From Eimeria necatrix (Eukaryota > Apicomplexa > Conoidasida > Eucoccidiorida > Eimeriidae): a stretch of 19,549 nt of DNA. Below are positions 1 to 10,126 of this stretch, piece after piece (the stretch's first letter is position 1; every line of letters starts with the position of its first letter). The position numbers were made by a program, and so were the translations under genes. The stretch is taken from assembly GCF_000499385.1 (NCBI RefSeq), contig NW_013654520.1, forward strand, positions 1 through 19,549, read 5' to 3'. Below the pieces are notes generated by a model. That model saw only the letters and a list, made by a program, of their open reading frames with translations, made no database searches and had not been told where the DNA came from.

Positions 1-270
1 CAGTTTTAGTTTAATTTAATTGCAATAATTACTATTTATTAGTCAAACTTATTTGCAATTCTAATTCCAATTTGACTGGAACGCTGTCTGCAAACAACAA
101 TCGCAATCTTTTTATTTGCAATTTTAGTTTAATTTAATTGCAGTAATTCTTATTTATTTGCAGGCCTTATTCAAATTTATCTGCAATTATAATCTAATTC
201 ATTTGTATTCGCAATCTTATTTATTTGCAGTTTCAGTTTTAGTTTAATTGCAGTAATTCATATTTATTTG
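1..270. repeat. AT-rich tandem repeat, about 115 bp period
   Basis: Three imperfect copies of a TTTTAGTTTAATTT-(AATTGCA) block followed by TATTTATTTGCA begin near 4, 122 and 236. No reading frame of note. It probably lies in an intron of the minus-strand acyltransferase gene, because the last exon found (lower boundary 651) ends at a good donor and the protein is incomplete there. Confidence 0.6.
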
Positions 271-486
271 CTAGCTGCAGCTACCTGCAACTAACTATGG
301 CTAGCTGCAGCTAGCCACAGCTAACTACAGCTAACTACAGCTAGCTGCAACTAACTCCAGCTAGCTGCAGCTAGCTGCAACTAGCGCCGGCTATAGTAAG
401 CTAGCCCCAGCTAGCTAGCTAGCTGCAGCTAGCTGCAGCTAGCTGCAGCTAGCTGGAGTTAGTTGCAGCTAGCTGCAGCTAGCTAG
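271..486. repeat. GCTAGC/CTGCAG satellite
   Basis: About 215 bp made of overlapping CAGCTAGCTGCAGCTAGC units, with variants such as CAGCTAACTA. Each unit is near-palindromic (AGCTAGCT, CTGCAG), so the array can fold on itself. The same unit recurs at 15312-15662. It is probably intronic. Confidence 0.85.
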
Positions 487-540
487 GAGATGCGCTGGAG
501 CCGCTGACAGTGTGTACTGCTGCATTTACAATCACTGTCG

Positions 541-579
541 CTGCGGCCTCTGCCGCTGCTGCTGCTACTGCTGCTGCTC

Positions 580-646
<67 letters not shown>
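541..646. repeat. CTG/CAG triplet tract directly after a splice donor
   Basis: Nearly pure GCTGCT tract with a few GCTCAT interruptions. On the minus strand it is (CAG)n and begins inside the donor ATG|GTAAGC of the exon at 651-779. Reading through the donor would give a Met-interrupted poly-Ser run ending at the stop near 483. Confidence 0.85.
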
Positions 647-648
<2 letters not shown>

Positions 649-650
649 AC

Positions 651-2749
651 CATTGCGCTAGCGAGGGAAATGAGTTTCCAAACAAAGTAGGCGGGGCGGA
701 ATCCTTTGCCGCGGGGGAACTGCGGCTCATAGACAAGCGACGGGACCACCATGTAGTAGAAGAAGTTCGGCAGATTAACCTGAAAAATAAAATTAAAAAG
801 AACAAATAAATAAACAAACAAATAAATAAATAAATAAATAATAAATAAATATAAATCAAAGCCAAGAGCTCCCGTTTCGGCAGGCGAGAGGACGCGCTTT
901 GGAGGCCTGGGGTGTCTAGACACCCGAAATTGCGGACAGAGGGTTTCGAGGAGTTTCTGAAAATGACGAAATGCCATTTTGGAAAATAATAAAAGTGATC
1001 TTAAACTGTTATTTTAATTGTCGAATTATTTTCATTCCACAGAAGCGAAACAAGTTTGAAAACAATAAAGATGAAGATCACTTTAGTTGTTTTCAAAATG
1101 GCGCTTCAGCTGCACGAGGTGTCTGTACACCCCGGCGCTCACGTTGCCAGGGTAATGCTTGCATGCTTCTGCAGTATTTCTTTTTCGGTGGAACTCCAGA
1201 TTGATTTCTGTGTAGGAGTGCATCTGCAGCAGCAGCAAAAGAAAAGAAAGAAAGAAGACAACAGAAGCCAAACTCAGCAGCAAAGACTGGCGCACTAAGC
1301 AGAGACATTCAAGTGGGACTTAAAGACAAAATTATAAAAAAAAGAGACAAAATTATTTTAAAAAAACCAAATGGAGTTGAAGACAGAGTCAATGAACACC
1401 GTCTTCTTCTAAAGAACGCGCGGAGGCCAAGGGGCCCCAACTGCCTCTTTTGGACTTCACCGAAAAACCAAAAGTTGTTCAAAAGCACCTTCATGAAGTT
1501 GCACACGGCAGCCACTTGCACAAAGGCCGCGGGAATTATTGGCCACCTGCAGCAAAAAAATGCAAAACTCCAAAGTCCCCAATTTGCACAAGTCCGCAGA
1601 AATCCACAAATAAATATGTTTGTCTGAAAACACATTTGCACAAATGTACTCCATAAATGTATTTATATAAACGCATTTACACAAATAGATTTGCATAAAT
1701 ATATTTATATAAACACATTTACGTAAATGTACTCCATAAATGTATTTATACAAATGCATTTACACAAATATATTTGCATGAATGTATTAATATAAATAAT
1801 ATATTTCTATAATCAATATATTTCTATAAATATATTTCTTTATAAATATATTTTCATAAAAACAACTCAAGTCCCCACTTGTGGTAGAGGCAGTAAATAG
1901 ACTCCATAAATACATCAATATGAACACATTTCCACAAACATACTCCATAAATATATTAATATAAACAATACATTTCTATAAATATACTTTTATAAACAAT
2001 ATATTTCCAAAAACATATCAATATAAACAATACATTTTTAAAAAACAACTCAAGTCCCCACTTGTGGTAGAGGCAGTAAATAGACTCCATAAATACATCA
2101 ATATAAACACATTTCCCTAAATATACTCCACAAATGCATTAATATAAACAATGCATTTCCATAAACAATATATTTCTATAAATATGCTTTTATAAACAAT
2201 ATATATTTCTTTATAAATACATTTTAAAAAATAAAACAAGTCCCCACTTGTGGTAGAGGCAATAGATATACTCCATAAATACATCAATATAAACAATGCA
2301 ATTAGACAAACACATTTGCCCAAATGTACTCCATAAATATATTAATATAAACACATTTCCACAAATATATTTCCAAAAATATAATTCCAAATATATACAT
2401 TTCCAAAAATATATTTTTATGAAAACAAAACAAGTCCCCACTTGTGGTAGAGGCAGTAAATAGACTCCATAAATACATCAATATAAACGCATTTCCACAA
2501 ACATTCTCCATAAATATATTAATATAAACAATACATTTCCATAAATATACTTTTATAAACAATATATTTCCAAAAACATATTAATATAAATATATTTTAA
2601 ACAAACAAATCCCCACTTGTGGTAGAGGCAGTGGCCCACGGCGTAGGCAATGGCCGCGCACTGCGTCAAATGCTGGCAGGCGAAAAGAGTCCGCCGGCCG
2701 ATGCAGTTCTTCAGGAACAACACGTGCAGCACGTACGCCCTGCACGCAC

Positions 2750-2819
<70 letters not shown>

Positions 2820-2923
2820 TTTGGTGCTGCTGCTGCTGCTGCTGCTGGTGCTTTTGGTGCTGGTGCTGGTGCTGCTGGTGCTTTTGGTGCTGGTGCTGGT
2901 GCTGCTGGTGCTTTTGGTGCTGG

Positions 2924-2967
<44 letters not shown>

Positions 2968-3918
2968 GAAGAAGTTCTTTTTGGTTTTTTATCTTTCTGC
3001 AGAAATGTGGAGCCTTTAATGCTTGAATTCATAGTTGCTTTTACTTATTTGTATATTTATTTATTTATTTATTTTCCGAGTTTTCTTACGTGAGGGACCA
3101 GACGGTCAACTTGAACCACATGAACATCTGCAGAAAGAAAAACCAAATAAATAAATAAATTAATTAATTAATTAATTAATTAATTAGGGGCATCAAATGG
3201 AACAAAAATAAAATAACATAAAAGAAAATAAAAATAATGTAAAAAATAAAAAAAGGAAAAGTAGATGAGACCGGAAGACAAGGTGGCTTTCGTAAGAGCT
3301 GCAAACGTGAATTTGGATTTATTTTGAATTATTTTAAAATTAAAAATTAAAAATAAATTTCGAATTTTAAATTTAATTATTTTAAATTCGGAATTGAATT
3401 AACTCACCAGGTAAAAGAAGTCGTAAAACATGCTGACGGCCAACTGCAGAAAGAGAGGCAAAGACAGAAAATCTGGAAAGTGAAAATAAATTAAATAAAA
3501 TAATAAAATAATAAAATAAAATAATAAACAAACAAATATAAAATAAAAACAAAAGAAACAAAGAAATTCGCAGAGAAGGAGTCAAAAAGAATACCTAAAA
3601 AGAAATGAATGCCGGCTCGAGGTGTACGTACACCCCAACTCACCGAAGTGTCAAAGTACTCTCCTCTTTCGTACCAACGCATTACAGGGTTTGCCACTAA
3701 ATAAAAAGCCGAGCAAATGACTGCACGCAATTCGACACAAAAGCAGCAGCTGCTGCTTTGCTGCTGCTCGTGCTGCTGCTGCCGCTCGTGTTGCTGCTGC
3801 TGCTCGTGTTGCTGCTGCTGCTCGTGTGACTGCTGCGCTGCTGCTAAACGAGCTGCGGCTTCTGCCGCTCTTCGCGCTGCTGCAGCTGCTCCCGCTGCAG
3901 CGCAGCAGCAGCAGCAGC

Positions 3919-3961
<43 letters not shown>

Positions 3962-4111
3962 CACAGAGAAGCGTGGCGAATCCTCTGTAGGGAGATTTGG
4001 CAATGTCTGAATTCGGGTCAAAGAAATCCAGTTTGGAAGGACAGCAGCAATTAGTTGTGTTTTCAATCTCGTTTGCTGCTGCCTTTGCTGCGCTGCTGCG
4101 CGCCTGCGGGC

Positions 4112-4143
<32 letters not shown>

Positions 4144-4218
4144 TCCGAGTCCCCATCCTGGCTAGCCTTGGGCAGCTTGCTAGCTGCAGCAGCAGCAGAG
4201 GCGCGGCGCCGCCTTGCT

Positions 4219-4256
<38 letters not shown>

Positions 4257-4340
4257 GGCGTCAGGGCTGACGGAGTCCTCCGCCTCGCCGCTGCTGGGGG
4301 TGGTGGCGGGGGAAGCTGTTGCTGCTTCTGCGTCAGTCAT
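651..4340 (-). CDS. Diacylglycerol/sterol O-acyltransferase (DGAT1/ACAT-type MBOAT), N-terminal half, 8 exons, 3' end off window
   Basis: Acyl-CoA-dependent acyltransferase of the ER membrane, making storage triacylglycerol or sterol esters. Exons, reading right to left: 3965-4340, 3644-3720, 3408-3443, 3090-3127, 2617-2739, 1489-1546, 1143-1223 and 651-779. They total 918 nt, 306 codons, with every junction in phase at GT/AG boundaries. Seen: an Ala-rich cytosolic N-terminus (1-110); SPYRGF at 116-121 leading into a membrane segment, as in DGAT1 (NYRG); hydrophobic segments near 126-140, 155-185, 190-215 and 220-236; MKMHSYTEIN at 235-244 (family: LKxxSYxxxN); and YPGN..FFYYMVVPSLVYEPQFPR at 260-286, matching the family YPxN..YYFxxAPTLCYExNFPR block. 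The FYxDWWN and catalytic His regions are absent and must lie left of base 650. DGAT1 and ACAT cannot be separated on this part; the SY..N motif leans to DGAT1 or yeast ARE. The frame is open upstream of the chosen ATG to about 4628, so an earlier start is possible. Confidence 0.88.
1600..2616. repeat. About 185 bp AT-rich satellite carrying an exon-tail/5' splice-site core
   Basis: Higher-order array of CATAAAT/ACATTT-type units in the intron between acyltransferase exons 2617-2739 and 1489-1546. A 23-bp GC-richer core (TCCCCACTTGTGGTAGAGGC plus AGT) recurs at 1871, 2055, 2241 and 2435. A fifth copy at 2610-2632 overlaps the real exon end. Spacings are 184, 186, 194 and 175 bp. On the minus strand each core reads as the exon's last 16 nt followed by GTGGGGA. 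The copy at 2241 has one change. Confidence 0.9.
2752..2964. repeat. CTG/CAG and CTGGTG triplet tract before a 3' splice site
   Basis: About 210 bp of GCTGCT with a GCTGGTGCTTTTGGTGCTGGT sub-repeat in the middle. On the minus strand it is (CAG)n/CACCAG and ends a few bases before the inferred acceptor GTGCAG|GGCGTA of exon 2617-2739. Its AGC frame is continuous with that exon's reading frame, so it is either intron or an optional poly-Ser/Thr insert. Confidence 0.85.
3145..3186. repeat. AAAT/TTAA microsatellite
   Basis: Runs of AAAT followed by seven or more ATTA units, in the intron upstream of acyltransferase exon 3090-3127. Confidence 0.8.
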
Positions 4341-4640
4341 GCTGCAGCAGCAAGAAGCAAATAAGAGAAGGGAAAGGAAGACAAAAAGACAAGAAGCAGC
4401 AGCAAAAAGCGGCCCTTCACATCGCGGCTGGGCGCCGCCCCGAGGCCGGAGAGCCCCTGCTGCAGCTGCCGCTGCTGCTGCTGCTGCTGCTGCTGCTGCA
4501 GCAGTTCGCTGCGCTGCTGCGCTCGCCAAGTTTCCGCAGAGATGGGGCCCCGCGACTTTGCGCGTTTCAGGTGTCTGCAGCACGCTGTCCAGGCGGCGGC
4601 GCCCGCGGACTCGGGAAAGCTGCGTCAAAATTAGGAGAAG
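4341..4640 (-). other. Leader of the acyltransferase gene, possible N-terminal extension
   Basis: The frame of the acyltransferase first exon stays open upstream of its ATG to about 4628, passing through an Ala run encoded by a GCT/GCA tract near 4458-4505 and a hydrophobic stretch close to the ATG. The opposite strand is also open here, so the region could be 5' UTR, an alternative N-terminus or an exon of the plus-strand gene. Composition alone does not decide. Confidence 0.35.
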
Positions 4641-4770
4641 AGCTCGCAGCTTCTGCAGAAGAAATGCAATTGAGGAAAGAATTCAAAAGAATAAACTTGA
4701 ATTCAATGCGACTTCTGCTGCTGCATGCATGCGAGGCGCTGCAGTGCCTTGCGTGGGATGCGGAGCAGAT
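4575..4770 (+). CDS. Possible exon of an unrecognised plus-strand gene
   Basis: After an acceptor-like TGTCTGCAG the frame reads a charged, helix-like stretch including KAASKLGEELAASAEEMQ and then RLLLLHACEALQC, ending at ATG|GTCACA. The charge pattern looks coding, but GC-rich triplet DNA often stays open in several frames, and no transcript or homolog is available. It would lie head-to-head with the acyltransferase. Confidence 0.3.
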
Positions 4771-4931
4771 GGTCACATGGGGTGGTGAGCCACTTGCTGC
4801 GCCCACTTTCCTCTTCTTTCTTTGAATTCTCCCGCCAGTTTGTCAGTTTTCTTTCTTTTCTTTCTTTTAAACCGAAGAATTCCGACTGGGGAGCTCCTGG
4901 CGAGCTGCCTGTGCGGCGATTTCCCAGCTGT

Positions 4932-5012
4932 ATAGACACCCGGCAGACACTGGTACTGGAATGGGGCCGCGCAACTGCGCGCAGCGCCGCCGCCGCAGAG
5001 ACCAGTTCTGTC
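4932..5012 (+). CDS. Possible short exon, unrecognised
   Basis: After TTTCCCAG the frame reads IDTRQTLVLEWGRATARSA and then AAAETSS. The candidate donor TCT|GTCTTT is weak, and the required incoming phase (2) is not tied to a neighbour. The flanks 4780-4900 and 5020-5270 are pyrimidine- or AT-rich with no convincing frame. Confidence 0.25.
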
Positions 5013-5461
5013 TTTTATATTTAAATTGAACAGAATTTTATATTTATTTCCTAAAAAACGCAGTTTGGGGGTCTAGAGGCCCCAGTCTCAGCAGCGAGGC
5101 CCCGTTGGGGCCACCGGTGACTCTGTGTGCAGAGCGCCGGCATCCACTGTGCAAACACTTCAATTCGACGCTCCCCAGGACCCCCCGGCTTTTTATTTAT
5201 ATTTATTTATTCAAATTTTCCCAATTTAATTAAATTTAAGCCCCGAGGGCCCCCGGGAGATCCCCAACTCCCGCACTTGTTCGCCGCGAGCCTTGCTGGG
5301 AGGTCAGTGGGCCGCAGTCAGCAGCGCAGCAAGCTGCTGCTGCTGCTGGCAGCTGCAGCATTTCGCAAGTTAAAAACACCAACAGGCGCTGAGTCTTAGA
5401 TAAAGAGGCCCCAGAAACTCCGGGGGGCCCTCTGCTGCTGCTGCTGCTGCTGCTGCTGCAG

Positions 5462-5719
5462 CACGAGGCAGCAGCCTCCGCCGCCGGGCTGCTGCAGCGG
5501 GAAGCCCGCGAAGGCGTTTGCGCTGCAGCAGCTAAAGAGCCCCTTCGCTACTCTGCTGCAGCAGCAAAAACAGGAAGCAGCAGTTTTGAAAGTCCCGGAA
5601 GTTTAGAGAACTTGAGAAATGAAAAAGGCAGCAAAGTTGAACTGTCGAGACACCTGGCGGGCCTGTGCTGCAGCAGCAGCCCGCCTACAGCCCAGAGCAA
5701 AAGACACAGGAGAAGCAAA
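5462..5719 (+). CDS. Coding-like exon of unrecognised plus-strand gene
   Basis: An acceptor within (CTG)nCAG is followed by 86 codons without a stop: EAAASAAGLLQREAREGV, then KEPLRYSAAAAKTGSSSFES, PGSLENLRNEKGSKVELS and RHLAGL, ending at AAA|GTGAGC, a good donor, in phase 0. The charged, non-repetitive middle is unlike the surrounding triplet repeats, which supports coding. The frame stays open past the donor into Cys/Ser/Ala runs, so the 3' boundary is uncertain. No family recognised. Confidence 0.5.
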
Positions 5720-5843
5720 GTGAGCAGCAGCTGCTGCTGCCCCACAATGCCACTTTGCAGCAGGCCCAAGCAGCAGCACTTTGCTGCAGCAGCTTTTGCT
5801 GCAGCAGCAGCTGCTGCAGCTGCTGCAGCTGCTGCAGCATTTG

Positions 5844-6004
5844 CCGCTTCAGGGCCAGTTCGAAATTAGAACTGATTCGGCCGAAAGAAACTCCTAGCAG
5901 CAAGCCTTCTCTGTCTTTGCTGCTTGCTGCTGCAGCAGCAGCAGCTAGCCCGCAGCAGCTGCTGCAGCGCCTCAGTCGTTTACTTGATAGGCGAGACCCG
6001 CAGG
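5844..6004 (+). CDS. Coding-like exon ending at a telomere-repeat donor
   Basis: The frame reads ASSKLELIRPKETPSSKPS, a Leu/Ala stretch, then SPQQLLQRLSRLLDRRDPQ. It ends CCG CAG G|GTTTAG, where the splice donor is the first TTTAGGG-type repeat. The phase (1) fits the next coding-like block beginning near 6229. The 5' boundary lies within CTGCAG repeats and is a guess. No family recognised. Confidence 0.4.
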
Positions 6005-6038
6005 GTTTAGGGTTTAGGGTTTAGGGTTTAGGGTTTAG
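6004..6038 (+). repeat. Interstitial telomere-type repeat, about 5 x TTTAGGG
   Basis: Five tandem GGTTTAG units directly after a CCGCAG exon end; a lone TTTAGGG follows at about 6093. Too short and too internal to be a chromosome end. Confidence 0.95.
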
Positions 6039-6117
6039 AGCTGCTGTTCTCTTCAAAAGCGAATACGGCAGCAGCAGCTCTGAAACGCCTTTTTAGGGTT
6101 TGAAATGAATTTATTTT

Positions 6118-6245
6118 GCATGCTGCTGCATGCATGCTGCTGCAGCACGCATGCTGCTGCATGCATGCAGCTGCAGCATGCATGCTGCTGCATGCATGCA
6201 GCTGCATGCATTTGCTGCTGGAATGCATGCAGCAGATGCAGCAGC
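6118..6245. repeat. GCATGC / CTGCAG palindromic block
   Basis: Dense TGCATGCA, GCATGC, CTGCTGCATGCATG and CTGCAG words, nearly all self-complementary. It lies between two coding-like exons, in the presumed intron that starts in the telomere-type repeat. Confidence 0.8.
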
Positions 6246-6480
6246 TCCAATTAGCCGCAGACTTTGCTGCTGCAGGCCATCTGGAGGGGCTCTCCTTAAA
6301 AGCCGGGACTGCAGCAGCTCGGAGCTGCAGCAGCAGCAAAGGTTGGTTTTGCTGCTGCTGCAGCAGCAGCAGCGAAATCAAACTTTGCTGCAAATGAAGT
6401 ACTTGCTGCAGCATTCTGCAGCAAAGGCTCTTTTCAGAATTCAACTCAGCTCACAAGCTCCGCAGCTGTATGTACACCTG
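6229..6480 (+). CDS. Coding-like exon, Gln/Leu-rich, unrecognised
   Basis: Entered in phase 1 after ATGCAG, the frame is open through PISRRL, ALLKSRD, a Q/L run, RNQTLLQMKYLLQHSAAKAL and FRIQLSSQAPQLY. It then runs into a TGTATGTACACC palindrome that could hold the donor. The run of codons with mixed charge between 6370 and 6465 is the best evidence. It continues open into a Ser/Cys triplet tract at 6525-6567. Confidence 0.4.
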
Positions 6481-6721
6481 AAAGCATGCAGCAGCCAGCC
6501 CCTGTTCCCCCTTAGCTGCATTAGCAGCAGCAGCAGCAGCAGCTGCTGCTGCTGCTGCTGCTGCTGACTGAAGGGAGCTGGGCCAGCAGCTGCTGATGCA
6601 GCTGCTGGTTCAAGTCTTGAAGCTTCGACAAAGTTGGAACTTCTTTTAAATGTTTTATTAATTTCTTTTTAATTTTAATAATTCATTTTAATTCAAAATG
6701 TCCTTTTAAGCCTCCCCAGCG

Positions 6722-6850
6722 TTTGCTGCAAAGGCCCACAAAGCCTCAAAGCCAAGCCTTCAGCTGCAGCAGCTGCAGCAGCTGCGGCTCTTTCTTACTT
6801 CAACGCATTCTGCAAATAAAGCCTCTAGGCCCTCAACACAAGGCTATGCA
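6722..6850 (+). CDS. Possible exon, unrecognised
   Basis: After CCTCCCCAG two frames are open. One reads LLQRPTKPQSQAF, then FLLQRILQIKPLGPQHK. The other reads AKAHKASKPSLQLQQLQQL. The donor is unclear because the sequence runs into the TA tract. The interval 6568-6720 is AT-rich and shows no gene. Confidence 0.25.
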
Positions 6851-6893
6851 TGCGTGTTATAAATATATGTATTATATATATATTATATCTACA

Positions 6894-6897
<4 letters not shown>

Positions 6898-6969
<72 letters not shown>
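6898..6969. repeat. (TA)n microsatellite, about 35 units
   Basis: Perfect alternating TA for about 70 bp, in the presumed intron before the exon at 7008. Probably length-polymorphic and prone to cruciform formation. Confidence 0.98.
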
Positions 6970-6974
<5 letters not shown>

Positions 6975-7007
6975 AAAGGGCACTGGGGGCTCAAGTTATA
7001 GCTGCAG

Positions 7008-7892
7008 ATGTTAGAAAGGCTTTTGGAGGTTTTGTGTAAAGAGCATTACTCAGATCTGCAGCTCATGCGGGCGGGAGGTGACATTTGCTGCTGCTGCGCT
7101 GCTTCAGCAGCAGCAGCAGCAGCAGCAGCTGCTGCTGCAGCGCGGGTGCAGCCCCCCGCAGCTGTAAACTGCGGAAAGCTGCAGGAAAAAGATTTGCTGC
7201 TGCTGCAGCTTCCTTAAGATAGGCGAAATGGGCCTTTGTGCGGCTTCGAGAGCCCTCAGGCTGCAGAATTCATGTTTGTGTGCAAAGATCTGCACAGATT
7301 CAAAATAATAAGCGGCAGATCGGGGGCTCTTTGCGCCAAAGAGGCCTTATTTGAAATTATATTTCTTTTTTTAAATAAATAATTTAAAAATAGAGTTCGA
7401 AAGCTTTCGTTTCTGCAGCTGGACCTGCTGCCAGACACCGACAGACAACTGAGCAGCTGCTGCCGACAGAATGGGAAAAGTGCGGATTTTCGCGGCTTTT
7501 TCTTTTATTTCGTTTTAAATAAAACAAATAAATTCTTTTATTTATTTATTTTAACAATTTGCTGCTTTCAAACATCAGATCGGCGCAAAGTGCCGCAGGC
7601 GCTCGCGTTCAAGTGGCTGGAGCTGCATCTGCTGCAGCGGATTCAGAAGAGCTTTCGGAGCAGCAGATATTATTTGACGGAATTCAAATTATATTATTTG
7701 ATCAAGTTCAAATAAAGGTAAAAACAAAACAAAATTAACTCTTAATTGTGTCGCCGAGTTGTAGTTGAATTCTGCTGCGTCGCGCTGCAGCAGTTCCAGA
7801 CGACAGCAGCAGGTGCAGCAGCTGCTCACAAAACGAGTCATTGCTGCTTTCTTTTGACTTCCCCTCAGGGCTTGGGAAATAAACTTTATTAA
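7008..7892 (+). CDS. 3' end of unrecognised plus-strand gene, four phase-linked exons
   Basis: Exons 7008-7077 (GCTGCAG|ATG ... GGAG|GTGACA), 7419-7479 (TTCTGCAG| ... GAAAA|GTGCGG), 7579-7717 (AACATCAG| ... AAG|GTAAAA) and 7791 onward (GCTGCAG|CAGTTC) join with matching phases 1, 2 and 0. The product reads MLERLLEVLCKEHYSDLQLM, AGPAARHRQTTEQLLPTEW, an Ala-rich stretch, then SEELSEQQILFDGIQIILF and DQVQIK. The third exon is the most convincing, with acidic and beta-like segments. The last exon ends either at TAA 7890-7892 by read-through, or through a short intron (GCAG|GTGCAG to CCCCTCAG|GG) at TAA 7880-7882. ATG 7008 directly follows an acceptor and need not be the start. No family recognised. 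It ends about 245 bp before the next gene, same strand. Confidence 0.55.
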
Positions 7893-8137
7893 TTATGCAT
7901 TATGGTTTAAAATGCGAGGCTTAGAGTGCAGCTATTTTGCAATTGGCTCATAATTAGGGGGGCTTTCCCGCAATGGCGGCGCAACTTGCTGCAGCAGGAT
8001 TCTGCTGCTGCAGGATCTGAATCGACGCGAGGCCGCCTTGAGTCGACGGAGTTGAATTGAATTAATTTGAAATATAAATAAAGAAATTAAAAGGCTTTTT
8101 ATTTCTCATTTCGATCCTCTAATTGGCAAAAGGGAAA

Positions 8138-10093
8138 ATGGCGGAAGTTTCCGGCGATCCGCGAGCCGTCGAAAACCTGAAATCCTATCTGGACGTGATC
8201 AAGGAGTCCTATGCTGCGAATGTACATTTCCTGAAATTAAAATTAAAAAAAAAGAAATTAAATTTCAAATTTAGAGATAATAAAGTCATAAAAGACCAAT
8301 AAATGGCTTCAAGTCTGCATCTTGTTTGCTGTCCTAGACACAGCGCCCAGGATTCAATTCAACAAATTGGTTTGCAATTTAATCGAATTTTTTGGAATCA
8401 AACAACTTTATTGGCAAATTAAATTAATTTGACAACAAAAATGTATATTTAAATGCAAAAGAAAGAATAAATGCGGCAGATATTGAACAATTATTTGCAA
8501 AAAGTGCCAAATGCCAACAGCTGTGCAGCTGCACATACACCGCAGCAGCTGCAGCAGAGGCATTCCAGCAGCAGCAAAACACCGCCAGTTAATTATAAAT
8601 GATTTTCCACAAATATAAAATAATTAAAAACGCATGCACACAAACACAATTCCCCGTAAACCAGACTGCTCAGATATTACTGTGGAATATTTAAATGCTA
8701 TCTTCAAACTAGCATGCAGCTGTAGCCTCTAAAATGTACTTATATATATACAAATATTCATATATACATATATACTCATATATATCTACATCTATATGTA
8801 TATATATAAAGATATATAAGAATCATATATGACACTTATATATGTATATATATACTCATATATCTACATCTATACATATGAGTAGATACATATAAGCATT
8901 ATGTGTAACACTTATATATATATATATATACTCTCTATATCTATATATATATAAGTAGACATATATAAACATCATATATAAAGTGTTATATGATATTTGT
9001 ACACATGTACGTATAACTAGATATATATAAGCATCATATATAACACTTACATATATATATATATGTATATACATATTTATATACATATATATATATCTAC
9101 ATGAATATATATGAGTAGATATATATAAACATCAGATATATATAAACATCATACATAAGTTACTATGTATCTGCATGCATATGGGGTGGAAAAGATGAAG
9201 AAAAGCAGCACTGGGGGCGCCTTTAGTTTCCAAAGAAAGGAAAAGTTTGCAGGAAAGCAGCAAATAAATGAAATTCTTTTGAAGTTTAAATTACAAAGAC
9301 TTTCCAATCTGCAACTTTGGAACATCTGCGGGCAGCAGCGCAGCAGCTGGTGCTGCTGCAATGGGACCCGCAGCAGCAAAACAATTAAAATAAAATTTAA
9401 AAAATAAAAACAAAAATAAAAATAAAAATAAAAATAAAAGTAATAATTCTTTTGCTTTATGTTTGTTTCTGTGCAGCCGTGGAAGGCGCGGCTGCTGCTA
9501 GTGTTGACTGCGGATGACTCAGACCCTCAATTTAGTGCTTTGGAAGGTAAGTTTGAGTCTCGAAGAATAAACAAATAAAAATAAATATAAATAAACAGAA
9601 ATAAATGAATTATAATTCAATTTAATTCAATAATTCCCTTATTTGCCGCGGCTTTCCTCGTGCGTTTCATCAATGCCCATATTCCCTCTCTCCCCGCTTC
9701 GGGTGTACGTACACCCCAAGATACCTGCGCACATGAGGCTTTCTGTCCAGTTCCTCACAAGTATATTTTCTGCAGCCATTAATCAGCACATTTGTTTACT
9801 ATTTCCTTTATTTATTCTTTTATTTGCAATAGTTGAACAGCTTAGTTCCAAAACCTTGACTTGCTCATCAACTTTTTTGCACTTTACCTTTACTTACTCA
9901 TCAGCTGCAACTTGAAATTTTGATTTGATAATTGAAATTTGAATTTGAATAATATATATTTATACATAATATATATATCGTGAATATATCCATTAATTAA
10001 GACTTTTTCCCTGCACATTTCAAACACTTTAACAAGCTATTTCTTTGACTTTGAAGCACAAAAACTTGCAACAGCATTAATGGTAATAACGAA

Positions 10094-10126
<33 letters not shown>

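Noticed and set aside
2553..3032. Minus-strand frame joining KDKKPKR, a Ser/Thr run and the acyltransferase segment as one exon
   Set aside because: The upstream exon ends in phase 2, and the acceptor before AAAGATAAA would enter the wrong frame. The join at GTGCAG|GGCGTA gives the family-like spacing without the Ser run.
2650..3093. Plus-strand poly-Leu frame
   Set aside because: It is the mirror of the CAG tract and the minus-strand exon, with no splice context or non-repeat coding island.
3997..4788. Plus-strand Ala-rich frame over the acyltransferase first exon
   Set aside because: The opposite strand carries SPYRGF and a start codon consistent with the family. Most of this frame is the complement of that exon's Ala runs; only 4575-4770 was kept as a weak candidate.
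8856..9086. Minus-strand Tyr/Ile-rich frame in the TA satellite
   Set aside because: The composition is that of TATATA repeat, and it lies inside the first intron of the BLUF-like gene.
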